From Botrimarina hoheduenensis (GTDB lineage Bacteria; Planctomycetota; Planctomycetia; Pirellulales; Lacipirellulaceae): 64,000 nucleotides of DNA. A program made the position numbers and the translations under genes. Position 1 is the first letter of the stretch. Each line of letters opens with the position of its first letter. Below are positions 18,169-26,687 of the stretch, in pieces. The DNA lies in NCBI RefSeq assembly GCF_007859815.1, contig NZ_SJPH01000003.1, positions 1 through 64,000 of the forward strand, read 5' to 3'. The notes beneath the pieces are model-generated. The model was not told where the DNA came from, did not search any database, and saw nothing but the letters and a program-made list of their open reading frames with translations.

Positions 18169-18735
18169 TCAATCGAGCTGGACACCGAGGTCTTCTACGG
18201 TGAACAGCGTGGTCAACTCGTAACCCTTCGCCGCGAAGGCCGCCCGACCTCCTTCAAGGCGATCAACGATCGCGAGCACACGTTCCACCTTGAGACCCTC
18301 AGCCTCGCAGAGTTCGATCGCTTTGAGGCTCGAAGCGCCGGTCGTGACCACGTCTTCGACAATGACGATCGACTCGCCAGGTGAGAACGGCCCCTCCACC
18401 TGTTGGCCCTTGCCGTGTGCCTTCGGCTCTTTGCGGACGATCACACCGCGGAGCGGGTAGCCCTTGATGCCGGCGGTCGTGAGGATGGCAGCCGTAATGG
18501 GGTCGGCACCAACGGCCATACCGCCAACGAGCTTAGGCCCCTGGCCCATCTTCAGCCGTAGTTCGCCGATGAGGTTGATCATCCCCTCGCCGATGAGCCG
18601 CGCCCCGCGTGCATCCAGCGTGACGCGCCGGCAATCGAGGTAATAGCTCGCCTGTTTGCCCGAGGCGAGCGTAAAGTCGCCAAACTCAAGAGCGTTGTTA
18701 CGGAGTAGCTTGGCAAGGGCGTCGCGGTCGTACAT
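18169..18735 (-). CDS. pyrE: Orotate phosphoribosyltransferase
   Basis: Converts orotate and PRPP to OMP in pyrimidine synthesis. The PRPP-binding motif VIVEDVVTTGASS is at 123-136, the N-terminal FTLASGKQASYYLDCRR is the classic PyrE substrate region, and KEPKAHGKGQQVEG supplies the flexible catalytic loop. The length (188 residues) fits the short bacterial form. It lies 48 bp ahead of the PD-(D/E)XK-like gene on the same strand. Confidence 0.96.
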   Translation of the reverse strand: MYDRDALAKLLRNNALEFGDFTLASGKQASYYLDCRRVTLDARGARLIGEGMINLIGELRLKMGQGPKLVGGMAVGADPITAAILTTAGIKGYPLRGVIVRKEPKAHGKGQQVEGPFSPGESIVIVEDVVTTGASSLKAIELCEAEGLKVERVLAIVDRLEGGRAAFAAKGYELTTLFTVEDLGVQLD

Positions 18736-18775
18736 CGGCTAGCGATTGGGGGCTAAGGTCAAAGAGGGTCGGGCC

Positions 18776-19090
18776 CTACGGTACCCGATAGCTGACCCAC
18801 GCGGTTGGCGATTTGCCTAGCCTCGACTTGAGTTCGTCGAGGAGGGGGGCAAACCGTTTCTCGTGGGGGAGCGGCTGATCGCCTGCGAGCAGTTCCTCGC
18901 TTGCCCAGGATACCGCGCTGCCGTGGATGGCGGTGGTGCTTTGCGCGTGCGACTCAGCGCGTGAGGCTCCGTGTGTGAGACTCAGCGCCACTTCGCGACC
19001 CGACCAGGGCTCTCTCTCTGCGGCGAGCAGCCACCGGCCCCGCGAACGGTGGCTGCCTGCTGCCGCGAGAGCGCTTGTCTGACTGACCAA
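18776..19090 (-). CDS. Possible small protein coupled to LysM gene (104 aa)
   Basis: An open frame beginning with TTG immediately after the TGA of the LysM gene, so it would depend on translational coupling. Third codon positions are mostly G or C, compatible with coding. The predicted protein is soluble, contains EREPWSGREVALSLTHG and ends LGKSPTAWVSYRVP; no family is recognised. The non-ATG start and lack of a ribosome binding site make it doubtful. Confidence 0.35.
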   Translation of the reverse strand: MVSQTSALAAAGSHRSRGRWLLAAEREPWSGREVALSLTHGASRAESHAQSTTAIHGSAVSWASEELLAGDQPLPHEKRFAPLLDELKSRLGKSPTAWVSYRVP

Positions 19091-20410
19091 TCAACGGCGG
19101 ATGATAACGGTTGAACCCACTGACAAGATGTCGGTTAGCTCCTCGGCGTCGCGTGGGGCAACGACCACTTCGGGTCCGCCGTACCGCCCCGTCGAAGGGC
19201 CGATCGTGATGGGTGCCGTGGCCCCCACCAACACGATGCTGCCCGCCGGTGCGGGGGCAATATCTTGGACGCGCAACTCGATGGCGTCGTAGGGCAACGC
19301 CTCGGCGGTCACTTCAAAGCGACCCGCGAAGCGATCCCCCAGCATGAGAACCAACTCGTTGGTTTCGGGGTGGATCTCCGCGGAGAACGGTCCGGGGATC
19401 ACCTTCAGCGATTGCCCAGGGCGGACCGCGTCGGCCGCCGGCACGCCATTGATCTTCGCCAGCAAACGCCAGGGCACATTGTATTGTGCGGCGATTGATT
19501 CAAGGGTCTCGCCCGCTTGCACAACGTGCGCCGGAGCCAACCGATGCTCGCGAGAATCGTAGATCAGCGTTCCCGCCAAACCGCTCAACAAGCGATCGAT
19601 CTCGGCACGCCGCGCGGGCTCAACGCGAGAATCGGCACGCCACGCGGAGAGCAAGCGGTGCGCTTCAGAAAGATCGCCTACACGCAGAGCCGCCTGGGCC
19701 GCGGTCCAATCGGCTTGCGAGGGGTCCTCGGCAGGGGCACCAAAGTTCAGCGGGGTGGTTTCAGACTCGGTGTAGTTTTCGTAAGGGGGCAACGCGTCCT
19801 GTTCGCTCGAGCCGGGTTGGGCAGGGGCGTTTGACGGCTGGGTCGGCGAAAGCCGTCCTGTTACCGAGCCATCGGCTGAAGCCGCGGACGGCGTCGCTTC
19901 GTAGCTCGGAGCAAGATCGTTCGTCGGCTGCCCATACCGATCCGTGGGGATCGCCGCACTAGGAGAAAGCGGCTCGCCGTAGCGGGGCGCGGCACTCGAC
20001 GCGGGCGGCGTGACGACACTTGCCACTGCCGTTCCGGGCCGGCCAGTGGCTGGCTCGGCGGTGCTGGGCAACGGCTGGCCCTCGATCTCGGGCAGCTCCG
20101 GAAGCTCTGGCAACGCCGCCTCGTTGGCTCCCTCGTCCATGCCGTCGAGCAAGGCTTGGGGCTTGGTCGTTTCGCGCTTCGTCTCGCCGAAGGCTGGCGG
20201 TGCCAGATCGGTACCCGTCGCGGGTGATCCTGTCAGCTCGAACAGGGGAGCCTCGTCGGACACGCCTTCCGGCGAGGCCATCGAAACCTCCGCCGGTTGC
20301 AGACCGAAGCCATCGTCGAAGGCTTTGCCGCCGTCGTTGATCTTCAGGACAAGGAAGAAGCCGATCGCCGCCAGGACGGCAATCGTTGCTAGGGGGCGGA
20401 TCGTGCTCAT
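19091..20410 (-). CDS. LysM-domain membrane-anchored protein
   Basis: A 439-residue protein with an N-terminal transmembrane segment (PLATIAVLAAIGFFLVLKI) and a long low-complexity Pro/Ala/Ser/Glu-rich linker (about 40-220). A helical TPR-like piece follows (AQAALRVGDLSEAHRLL), then a LysM domain (HVVQAGETLESIAAQYNVPW...GQSLKVI, about 300-345). The segment after LysM (FSAEIHPETNELVLMLGDRFAGRF) resembles the start of an L,D-transpeptidase domain, but no catalytic Cys/His motif follows, so an enzymatic domain is not supported. Probable cell-wall association. Confidence 0.85.
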   Translation of the reverse strand: MSTIRPLATIAVLAAIGFFLVLKINDGGKAFDDGFGLQPAEVSMASPEGVSDEAPLFELTGSPATGTDLAPPAFGETKRETTKPQALLDGMDEGANEAALPELPELPEIEGQPLPSTAEPATGRPGTAVASVVTPPASSAAPRYGEPLSPSAAIPTDRYGQPTNDLAPSYEATPSAASADGSVTGRLSPTQPSNAPAQPGSSEQDALPPYENYTESETTPLNFGAPAEDPSQADWTAAQAALRVGDLSEAHRLLSAWRADSRVEPARRAEIDRLLSGLAGTLIYDSREHRLAPAHVVQAGETLESIAAQYNVPWRLLAKINGVPAADAVRPGQSLKVIPGPFSAEIHPETNELVLMLGDRFAGRFEVTAEALPYDAIELRVQDIAPAPAGSIVLVGATAPITIGPSTGRYGGPEVVVAPRDAEELTDILSVGSTVIIRR

Positions 20411-20715
20411 CGCGTTGGTCTCTCCGTGACGACGCGTCGCGCTCGGCAGAAACGAAGGGGTTGGTTAAATCACGAGCTTTCGGCTCTTGCTCGCCAGAGA
20501 TTCGGCGTGAACCCTTTTGCTCAAGGCGTGCTATAGGCCATTTACCCTCTTCGCCGCTACGTCAGTTCGCGGGGGTTGCCCCCCAGCGATAGCGCGCGAG
20601 AATCGGGGGCCCACCAGGTCGGCGGGCAGCTTTGTCTTGCCGCATGCTCTCTTGGGTCTTGCCACATGCCCTCGGTGGGCGGCGGGGGATTCCGCAGGCC
20701 TCTCCCCACACGCAC
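20411..20715. other. 305-bp divergent spacer
   Basis: Separates the LysM gene (minus) from the DUF1499 gene (plus) and should carry both promoters. No convincing promoter, RNA or small gene could be picked out by eye. Confidence 0.4.
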
Positions 20716-21285
20716 ATGAAAAGCACCTCTCCCCCCGATCATCATGCGGTCGATTCTCGCTCAACCGGTCCGGCCAAGACCCCGCGGCGGCGCAAGATGC
20801 TAACGCTCGTGCTAATTTCGCTAGCACTGCTATCGCCCGTCGTGGTGATGGCCCTCTACATCGACGATTGGTCGCGCGACCTCACAACCAATCGCGCGGC
20901 GACCGCCGTGAAAGCCTCCGACCCGCGGCAGCGGCCGCTGACCCTCGCCGCCCAGAGCGACGCCCCGATGATCAATCGGGCTCTAGAGGCCTTTGCTTCG
21001 GAGCGGCCGGAGTGGAGCCTCGTCGATCCGCTCGACCCGCCCGCCGACTCACCGCTTGCCAGCGAGATCTCCGGAAAAATCGAACAGCGCTGGAGCCTGG
21101 TTCGCACCACGGCGCTAATGCGCTACCGTGACGATCTGTGGCTCGTTGCCGAGCGGCTCGACGATGGTCGGCTGCGTGTCCACGCCGAGAGCCGCTCGCG
21201 AATCGGCAAAGGAGACCTGGGCCAAAATCCGCGCAACCTGCGTGAGCTGATGGCTGCGCTAAAGGATCACTTGCCGCAGCAATAG
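20716..21285 (+). CDS. DUF1499-like membrane-anchored protein
   Basis: A 189-residue protein from the ATG at 20716. After a polar start there is one transmembrane helix (MLTLVLISLALLSPVVVMAL), then a periplasmic domain. The C-terminal pattern SLVRTTALMRYRDDLW...VHAESRSRIGKGDLGQNPRN is typical of DUF1499, where R-SRIG-GD-G-N-R is the most conserved part. Biochemical role unknown. Starts further upstream are open but less likely. Confidence 0.8.
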   Translation: MKSTSPPDHHAVDSRSTGPAKTPRRRKMLTLVLISLALLSPVVVMALYIDDWSRDLTTNRAATAVKASDPRQRPLTLAAQSDAPMINRALEAFASERPEWSLVDPLDPPADSPLASEISGKIEQRWSLVRTTALMRYRDDLWLVAERLDDGRLRVHAESRSRIGKGDLGQNPRNLRELMAALKDHLPQQ

Positions 21286-21715
21286 CGGCACCAGAAAGTC
21301 CTTCCGCAAGTTGCGCGTGAATCCTTTTCGGCAACAAACCGTATTGTTCTTGACACCGAGCAAGACGACGCCCCTTCCGACAGAAACGCGCCCGCGCTAA
21401 GGCAGGCGAGCGTCGCTTCCGAATCACTCAATTCGCGCGCGTTGTCAGTCGATCGACAGAACACAAGAAACCCTCCGTGTCAACCTTCATCGCGCTAGCA
21501 ATCCCCAGAAAGATTCTCCGCTTTGTCATCGCGACGCGACAGCTATAATTGGGTCAGAGGCGCACTCGTGTGCCCGACCTCCCGCTAGCCGCGCTGTTGT
21601 GCTGATCGCTCTGCTGCTGTGCTGATCGTTCAGTCTTTCGTGCCGAGTCGCACGCGGCTGCGCGGCGCGGGGGTCCTTTGCTACGTTATCGCTTTCTCAT
21701 GCCCGCTGATGCCTT
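21286..21715. other. 430-bp spacer without recognised gene
   Basis: No gene or structured RNA is recognised. A short direct repeat of TGTGCTGATCG occurs twice near 21598-21629, and a TATAAT-like hexamer lies near 21543 that could serve the downstream DUF2617 gene, with no matching -35 box seen. Confidence 0.4.
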
Positions 21716-22303
21716 GTGCTGTTCGCTCGTCCCAAGATCGCCGAACTAACGCTGCGACTCTTCGGGCGTTCGTTGCACCCCGAGCTGTTTGAGGTGCATC
21801 AGCAGCAGCACCTCACCCGCGCAGGCTACGAGGCAACCATCGCGGTCACTAGCGCCGGGCACGTTGTGTGCTGGCGTTACGAGGGACTTACGCTGACCGA
21901 GGTTGCCGCTTCGGCCCATCAGCCCTTGCCCGCCAAACGCCGGCTGATGTTGCACTCGTTTGGTCCCGAACAGACCGACACGATCGAGTGCCGCGGTGGC
22001 GTGACCTACGAGGTGTCGTTCGCGATCGAGCAGCTCTCGGCCGAGGCGTTTCGGAACTATCAGAAGGAACTCGACCTCGCGAGTCTGCAGAGCGCCGCGG
22101 GAATCGACGGGGGTCACGATGGTGGCAACGTGCTGGTGCATCGTTTCGATGCGGCCGGCCGAGTGGGTGTCGGTGCCACGAGCTATGTCGATACCGAGGC
22201 GCGTGACCGTTCTTTCCGAGTGCGGACGCTGCACACGTTCCCCGATGACGGTGCGATCGTGAAGACGCAGTCGGTGTTCCGCCTCCCCGGCGGCCACGCC
22301 TAG
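21716..22303 (+). CDS. DUF2617-family protein
   Basis: A 195-residue soluble protein. The pattern RPKIAELTLRLFGRSLHPELF at the N terminus, the GHVVCWRYEGLTLTEV strand segment and the C-terminal FPDDGAIVKTQSVF match the DUF2617 family as I remember it. The start is a GTG; nearby ATG codons are out of frame. No signal peptide or catalytic motif is seen. Function unknown. Confidence 0.72.
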   Translation: MLFARPKIAELTLRLFGRSLHPELFEVHQQQHLTRAGYEATIAVTSAGHVVCWRYEGLTLTEVAASAHQPLPAKRRLMLHSFGPEQTDTIECRGGVTYEVSFAIEQLSAEAFRNYQKELDLASLQSAAGIDGGHDGGNVLVHRFDAAGRVGVGATSYVDTEARDRSFRVRTLHTFPDDGAIVKTQSVFRLPGGHA

Positions 22304-22329
22304 CCTCCGACTGCTGTCTTCGTTTTGCC

Positions 22330-23166
22330 CTAAGAGCGCTCCTGCCGCAGCGTGTCGAGCCAACCGGCAAGCACCGCGGAAACGGCCGCGGGATTCTCGA
22401 TCGGTGCCATGTGACCGGCATCGGCGATCTCGTGAAACTCGCCCCGCGGGGCGCTGCGAGCAAACGCCCGCATCTCTTCCGGCGGGCTGATTGTGTCCTG
22501 TGCGCCAGCAATCGCCAGCAGCGGCAGATCGAGCGAAGCAACGAGCGCGGTTGAGTCGGGGCGAGCGGCCATCGCCCGCTGCGAGGCGGCGATCGCGGCG
22601 GGATCGGCCTGCTCAATCTGCGCGAGCGTCTCGCGAACCGCAGCCTCGGGGGCTGAGGTCGCCAGCAACTTCGGCCGCATCATGCCCGCGATGCGGTGTG
22701 AACCCCACTCTGCCGCGTGCTCGGCCATTTTGATTCTGCCGGCACGGGCGTCCTCGTCATCGGCAACAACGCGGGTGTCCATCATCACGAGGGCCGCGAT
22801 CTGCGCGCGGTGCCGACGCAGCATTTCCAGCGCGATGTATCCGCCCATCGAGAAACCGACCAGTGTGACGGGCGTTTCGATCCCGCTGGCTGCGAGGATC
22901 GCGGCGAGATCATCGGCGTACCGGGTTAGCGAGGGACTGTCCGTGGGCCAATCCCCGAGCGTTGAGCCGCCGTAGCCACGCAAGTCGGGGGTAAGGACGC
23001 GCCAGCTTGGCTCCAGCGCCGCCTGCTGAGCCCGCCACATCCGGCCGGTGAGGGGGAAACCGTGAACCAGCAGCACCACCGGCGCCTCCCGAGGGCCCGC
23101 ATCGCGGTATGCCAGCGTTGCGCCGTCGAGTTTGAGCGTGGCGTGGGTTGCTTCGCGGTTGATCAC
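22330..23166 (-). CDS. Alpha/beta-fold hydrolase
   Basis: A 278-residue hydrolase from the GTG at 23166 (a TTG 57 bases upstream is also open). The oxyanion segment LVHGFPLTGRMW is at 33-44, the nucleophile Ser106 lies in GFSMGGYIAL, and the acid and base are in GAQDTISPPEEM and DAGHMAPIE near the end. The LRGYGGS loop and overall length fit the haloalkane dehalogenase/esterase-like group. The substrate cannot be told. It converges with the DUF2617 gene. Confidence 0.9.
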   Translation of the reverse strand: MINREATHATLKLDGATLAYRDAGPREAPVVLLVHGFPLTGRMWRAQQAALEPSWRVLTPDLRGYGGSTLGDWPTDSPSLTRYADDLAAILAASGIETPVTLVGFSMGGYIALEMLRRHRAQIAALVMMDTRVVADDEDARAGRIKMAEHAAEWGSHRIAGMMRPKLLATSAPEAAVRETLAQIEQADPAAIAASQRAMAARPDSTALVASLDLPLLAIAGAQDTISPPEEMRAFARSAPRGEFHEIADAGHMAPIENPAAVSAVLAGWLDTLRQERS

Positions 23167-23383
23167 GAGGGAAATCTCTTGGTGTACCGCAGCGAGCAGC
23201 CTGTGGGGCTTGATGACAAGCAATGCCTCACAACGGTTACGGCGCTACGAAAATCGATCGTGAAGGACCCAAACTCCGCCAGAAAACGTTCCGCGCGCCG
23301 CCGTGGCGAGAGACTACAGCGGCGTGTCCGCTGAGGATTCGGGCGTGGCTTTAATCCGGTGATTGATCCCGGCTCTTGCCCGT

Positions 23384-23824
23384 TCAACCGCCGCGACGCT
23401 GCATTTCTTCGATGTAACGGCGGAGCCGCTCGACTTCGTCGGTGACGGCACTGAGCTTGAGCATGTTTTCCACGCGTTTGACGAGCTCTATCTTGTTGAC
23501 CGGCTTGGAAAGGAAGTCGTCCGTTCCCGCATCGACGGCCCGCTCGATATCGCCCAACTCGTTCAGAGCGGTCACCATCAGCACCATCACGCCGCTCGTG
23601 GCGGGGTCGCTCTTGAGGCGCTGGCAGACCTCAAAGCCGCTCAGCCGGGGCATCATCACGTCAAGCAGCAGCACGTGCGGCTTGAACGCAGCGACCTTGT
23701 CGAGCGTGTCTTGTCCGTCAACCGCGATAGCCACCTCGACATCGAGCCCCGCGAGGTAAGCCTCGAGCAGCTCAACGTTTGGTTCGTTGTCATCCGCGAT
23801 CAAGACGCGGTGTTTATCGCTCAT
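23384..23824 (-). CDS. Single-domain response regulator (CheY-like)
   Basis: A 146-residue receiver domain. The acidic pair DD is at 11-12 (VLIADDNEPN), the phospho-acceptor Asp55 in VLLLDVMMPRLSGFE, the conserved Thr in MVTALN and the Lys in FLSKPVNK. No DNA-binding output domain; the C terminus is a short coiled helix (TDEVERLRRYIEEMQRR). It probably signals by protein-protein contact. No cognate histidine kinase is adjacent. The ATG at 23824 is chosen because earlier in-frame sequence precedes the receiver fold. Confidence 0.93.
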   Translation of the reverse strand: MSDKHRVLIADDNEPNVELLEAYLAGLDVEVAIAVDGQDTLDKVAAFKPHVLLLDVMMPRLSGFEVCQRLKSDPATSGVMVLMVTALNELGDIERAVDAGTDDFLSKPVNKIELVKRVENMLKLSAVTDEVERLRRYIEEMQRRGG

Positions 23825-23890
23825 CGTGATCCTTGCAAGAGCTTGGGGAGCGAACACTTTGCCCGCCACGGCAACCGGGGGGGCTTCCGC

Positions 23891-25162
23891 CTACATCGCG
23901 ACCGTCTGAAGCTCGGCGTTCAGCGCGGCCGAGGGAACGGGGAAGCCCGTGCACAGCTCACCCACCTGGGCCCGCAGTCGGGCGTGCAACTTCTCGTCCT
24001 CCGGTGCCTTGAGCCCTTGCAGCATCCAGTCGCCGATGGTCCGCATCTCTTCGATCCCCATGCCACGCGTTGTTAGCGCTGGCGTGCCGACGCGGATGCC
24101 GGAAGGGTCCATCGGCTTCCGCTCGTCAAAGGGGATCATATTCATATTGATCGTGATGCTGCAGCGCTCGAGGACGGTTTCCGCCGTCTTTCCTCCGATG
24201 CCCAGCGGCGTGACATCGACCAGCATCAGGTGGTTCTCGGTGCCCCCGGTAATCAGACGCAACCCGCCCGCGGCGAGCGTCTCCGCCAGCACCTTGGCGT
24301 TGTCGAGCACTTGCTGGATGTAGGTGCGAAATTCGGGCTTGAGGGCCTCGCCAAAGCAGACCGCTTTGCCGGCCACCACGTGCATCAGCGGCCCCCCCTG
24401 CGTGCCGGGGAAGACCCGGCTGTTGAGCACCTTGGCGTACTCCTGACGGGCCAGGATCAGACCCGAGCGCGGGCCCCGCAACGTCTTGTGCGTGGTGGTG
24501 GTCACCACGTCGGCAACCTTTACCGGATCGTCGTGCAGGTGGGCGGCAACGATGCCCGCGTAGTGAGCCATATCGACCCACAGCTTGGCCCCCACCTCGT
24601 CAGCGATCTCGCGGAACTTGGCGTGCGGGATCTCGCGCGGGTAGGCACTGGCACCGGCGATGATGAGCTTCGGCTTGTGCTCCCGCGCCAACCGGGCGAC
24701 CTGATCGAAATCCAGCCGGCAGTCTTCCTTGCGGACCCCGTAGGAATGGAAGTTGTACAGCATGCCCGACATGTTCAGCTTCATGCCGTGGGTCAGGTGT
24801 CCGCCGTGTGCCAGGTCCAAGCCGAGCACCGTATCGCCCGGTTCGACCAGCGCGAGGTACACCGCGGCGTTGGCCTGCGATCCGCTGTGCGGCTGGACAT
24901 TCGCGAACTCGGCCCCAAACAACTCTTTAGCTCGATCACGGGCGATGTCTTCCACTACATCCACGTGCTCGCAGCCGCCGTAGTAGCGTCGGCCCGGATA
25001 GCCCTCGGCGTACTTGTTAGTCAGCACGCTGCCCACCGCCTGCTGCACGGCGGGGCTCGTGTAGTTCTCGCTCGCGATCATCTCGAGCCCGTCTTGCTGC
25101 CGATCCATCTCGGCGGCAATCGCGCTCCAAACCTGGGGATCGTTCTGCTCGATATAGTTCAT
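23891..25162 (-). CDS. glyA: Serine hydroxymethyltransferase
   Basis: PLP enzyme interconverting serine and glycine with tetrahydrofolate. The length of 423 residues is standard. The PLP lysine is K226 in [27 protein letters not shown] (27-39) and [17 protein letters not shown] (55-71) are the classic substrate and dimer-interface motifs. The ATG at 25162 ([10 protein letters not shown]) replaces a longer open frame whose arginine-rich leader does not belong to the family. No strong ribosome binding site. Confidence 0.97.
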   Translation of the reverse strand: MNYIEQNDPQVWSAIAAEMDRQQDGLEMIASENYTSPAVQQAVGSVLTNKYAEGYPGRRYYGGCEHVDVVEDIARDRAKELFGAEFANVQPHSGSQANAAVYLALVEPGDTVLGLDLAHGGHLTHGMKLNMSGMLYNFHSYGVRKEDCRLDFDQVARLAREHKPKLIIAGASAYPREIPHAKFREIADEVGAKLWVDMAHYAGIVAAHLHDDPVKVADVVTTTTHKTLRGPRSGLILARQEYAKVLNSRVFPGTQGGPLMHVVAGKAVCFGEALKPEFRTYIQQVLDNAKVLAETLAAGGLRLITGGTENHLMLVDVTPLGIGGKTAETVLERCSITINMNMIPFDERKPMDPSGIRVGTPALTTRGMGIEEMRTIGDWMLQGLKAPEDEKLHARLRAQVGELCTGFPVPSAALNAELQTVAM

Positions 25163-25334
25163 AACTGGGAGAGTCCTGGCTGCTTGTCGTGCGCTTGCTC
25201 GGCGACAGGGCCGATCGGAACGTCTAACGTCTGGCGCGGGCCGCCGTAGGTGCGTTAACCGCAAGCGGGGTGCGAATTGCACCGCTCGCCACGCGGACTT
25301 CGCGAGAGGTTCGCTAGCGCCCCTTTCCGATGTG

Positions 25335-26684
25335 TTAGTCTCGGCGATACCGAGCGGGTTGTCGAGCGCCCTGGGCGTGGATCTGGACGCGGTATTGGCC
25401 CTCGTTCTCGGCTAATTGGTTGGGCGTGTCGTTCGCCCGCAGATACAGCGGTCCGCCGCGTTCTGCGACGAAGCTGCCAGAAACGCCGAGCGGGATTGCA
25501 CGCAGTAGCCCGTTGGGCCCCCCTCCGACGGCAGCCGCTAACTCGCCGATCGGCCTGCCGGCGTGGTAAGCGAGCGTCACCCCCTGGGGCTCGCAGGGCC
25601 AGGGTTCGCCCGTGGGCTCGCGACCGATGACGCATCTACCGCTCGCCTCGAACCGATAGGTTGTTCCAGGTACCGCAAGAACGCCTGTCGGTTGCCAGCC
25701 CCGATCGGCCCGAACGACCACCTGACGCGATTGCTCCGCCGCGAGCGGTGTGGACTCAACCAGGTCGATCGCCTCACGCTCAATATCGTGCCCGTAGCAG
25801 AGCGTGCCGACAAACAGCCGCCACTCTTGTTCGAGCAAACGGCGATCCTCCGCAAAGGCACGGTCGAAGCGGGCGGCGAAATCGTCGGCACGCACCTCGT
25901 TAGCCAGCGCCCGAAACCGTTCTTGGTAACGCGGGTGGGTATCGAGCAGCTTTGCCAGCGCCCACACCCACGCGTACTCGGTCGGGCTCATGGGGGTTCG
26001 GTTATCGAGCTTGCGCACCGCATCGAGCGGTCGCAACGAGCGGCGATCGGCTACGGCATCGGCTACGGCATCGTTCAGAAGCCCGACACGCCCCCAGTCG
26101 GGGGCCGCAGCACGGCTCGCGGGGAACACCGCCAGACTCAACCGCTTGAGCTGGGGATCCCAGGCGTGGGTGCCTAAAAGCTCGGCGATCCCCTCCATGT
26201 ACCACCCGGGCCCGCAACCGCCGAGTTCGGTCAGCATGTAGGCGTGCGTTGCTTCGTGCAGCACGAGGTGCCGGCGATAGTAGTCGGTCGGTTGCTCACG
26301 CACCCAAGTGCGGCTGCCCAACGCCAAACCGTTGGCAAAGTCACGGCGCCCGTCCGGCATTAGACCGGCGGACTCGAAGCGTGCCTCTTCAGCAATCAAG
26401 CACAGACGCACCCGCCAGGGGTTTTCTTGATCTTGCCGCGCGGAGCCGAATCGCGCTTCCCATTGCGGAACCGCTCGGTCGATCACAATCGGCAAGCTGT
26501 CGATCGCCTCGGACGAGGGAAGATCGGTAATCAGCTCGGCGTGGCGGCTCGCCAGGACACGGAGACCCGAGCGGCCGACGGCCCGCTCATCAACCGGCTC
26601 GAAGGGCGGCCAAACAAGCGCCCTCTGGCACCAGACCGGCGACGCCAACAGCACGAAGAACAGCAGTAAACCTAATTGACGCAT
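25335..26684 (-). CDS. Secreted HExxH protein, DUF1570-like
   Basis: A 449-residue exported protein with signal peptide [19 protein letters not shown]. The zinc motif HEATH at 143-147 ([12 protein letters not shown]) is followed about 20 residues later by [12 protein letters not shown] carrying a likely third ligand Glu, a gluzincin layout. The last 150 residues look beta-rich ([24 protein letters not shown]) and could be a carbohydrate- or envelope-binding domain. It starts four bases after the end of the AsmA-like gene, so it is the last member of that transcription unit. Peptidase activity is plausible, target unknown. Confidence 0.78.
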   Translation of the reverse strand: MRQLGLLLFFVLLASPVWCQRALVWPPFEPVDERAVGRSGLRVLASRHAELITDLPSSEAIDSLPIVIDRAVPQWEARFGSARQDQENPWRVRLCLIAEEARFESAGLMPDGRRDFANGLALGSRTWVREQPTDYYRRHLVLHEATHAYMLTELGGCGPGWYMEGIAELLGTHAWDPQLKRLSLAVFPASRAAAPDWGRVGLLNDAVADAVADRRSLRPLDAVRKLDNRTPMSPTEYAWVWALAKLLDTHPRYQERFRALANEVRADDFAARFDRAFAEDRRLLEQEWRLFVGTLCYGHDIEREAIDLVESTPLAAEQSRQVVVRADRGWQPTGVLAVPGTTYRFEASGRCVIGREPTGEPWPCEPQGVTLAYHAGRPIGELAAAVGGGPNGLLRAIPLGVSGSFVAERGGPLYLRANDTPNQLAENEGQYRVQIHAQGARQPARYRRD

Positions 26685-26687
26685 GGG

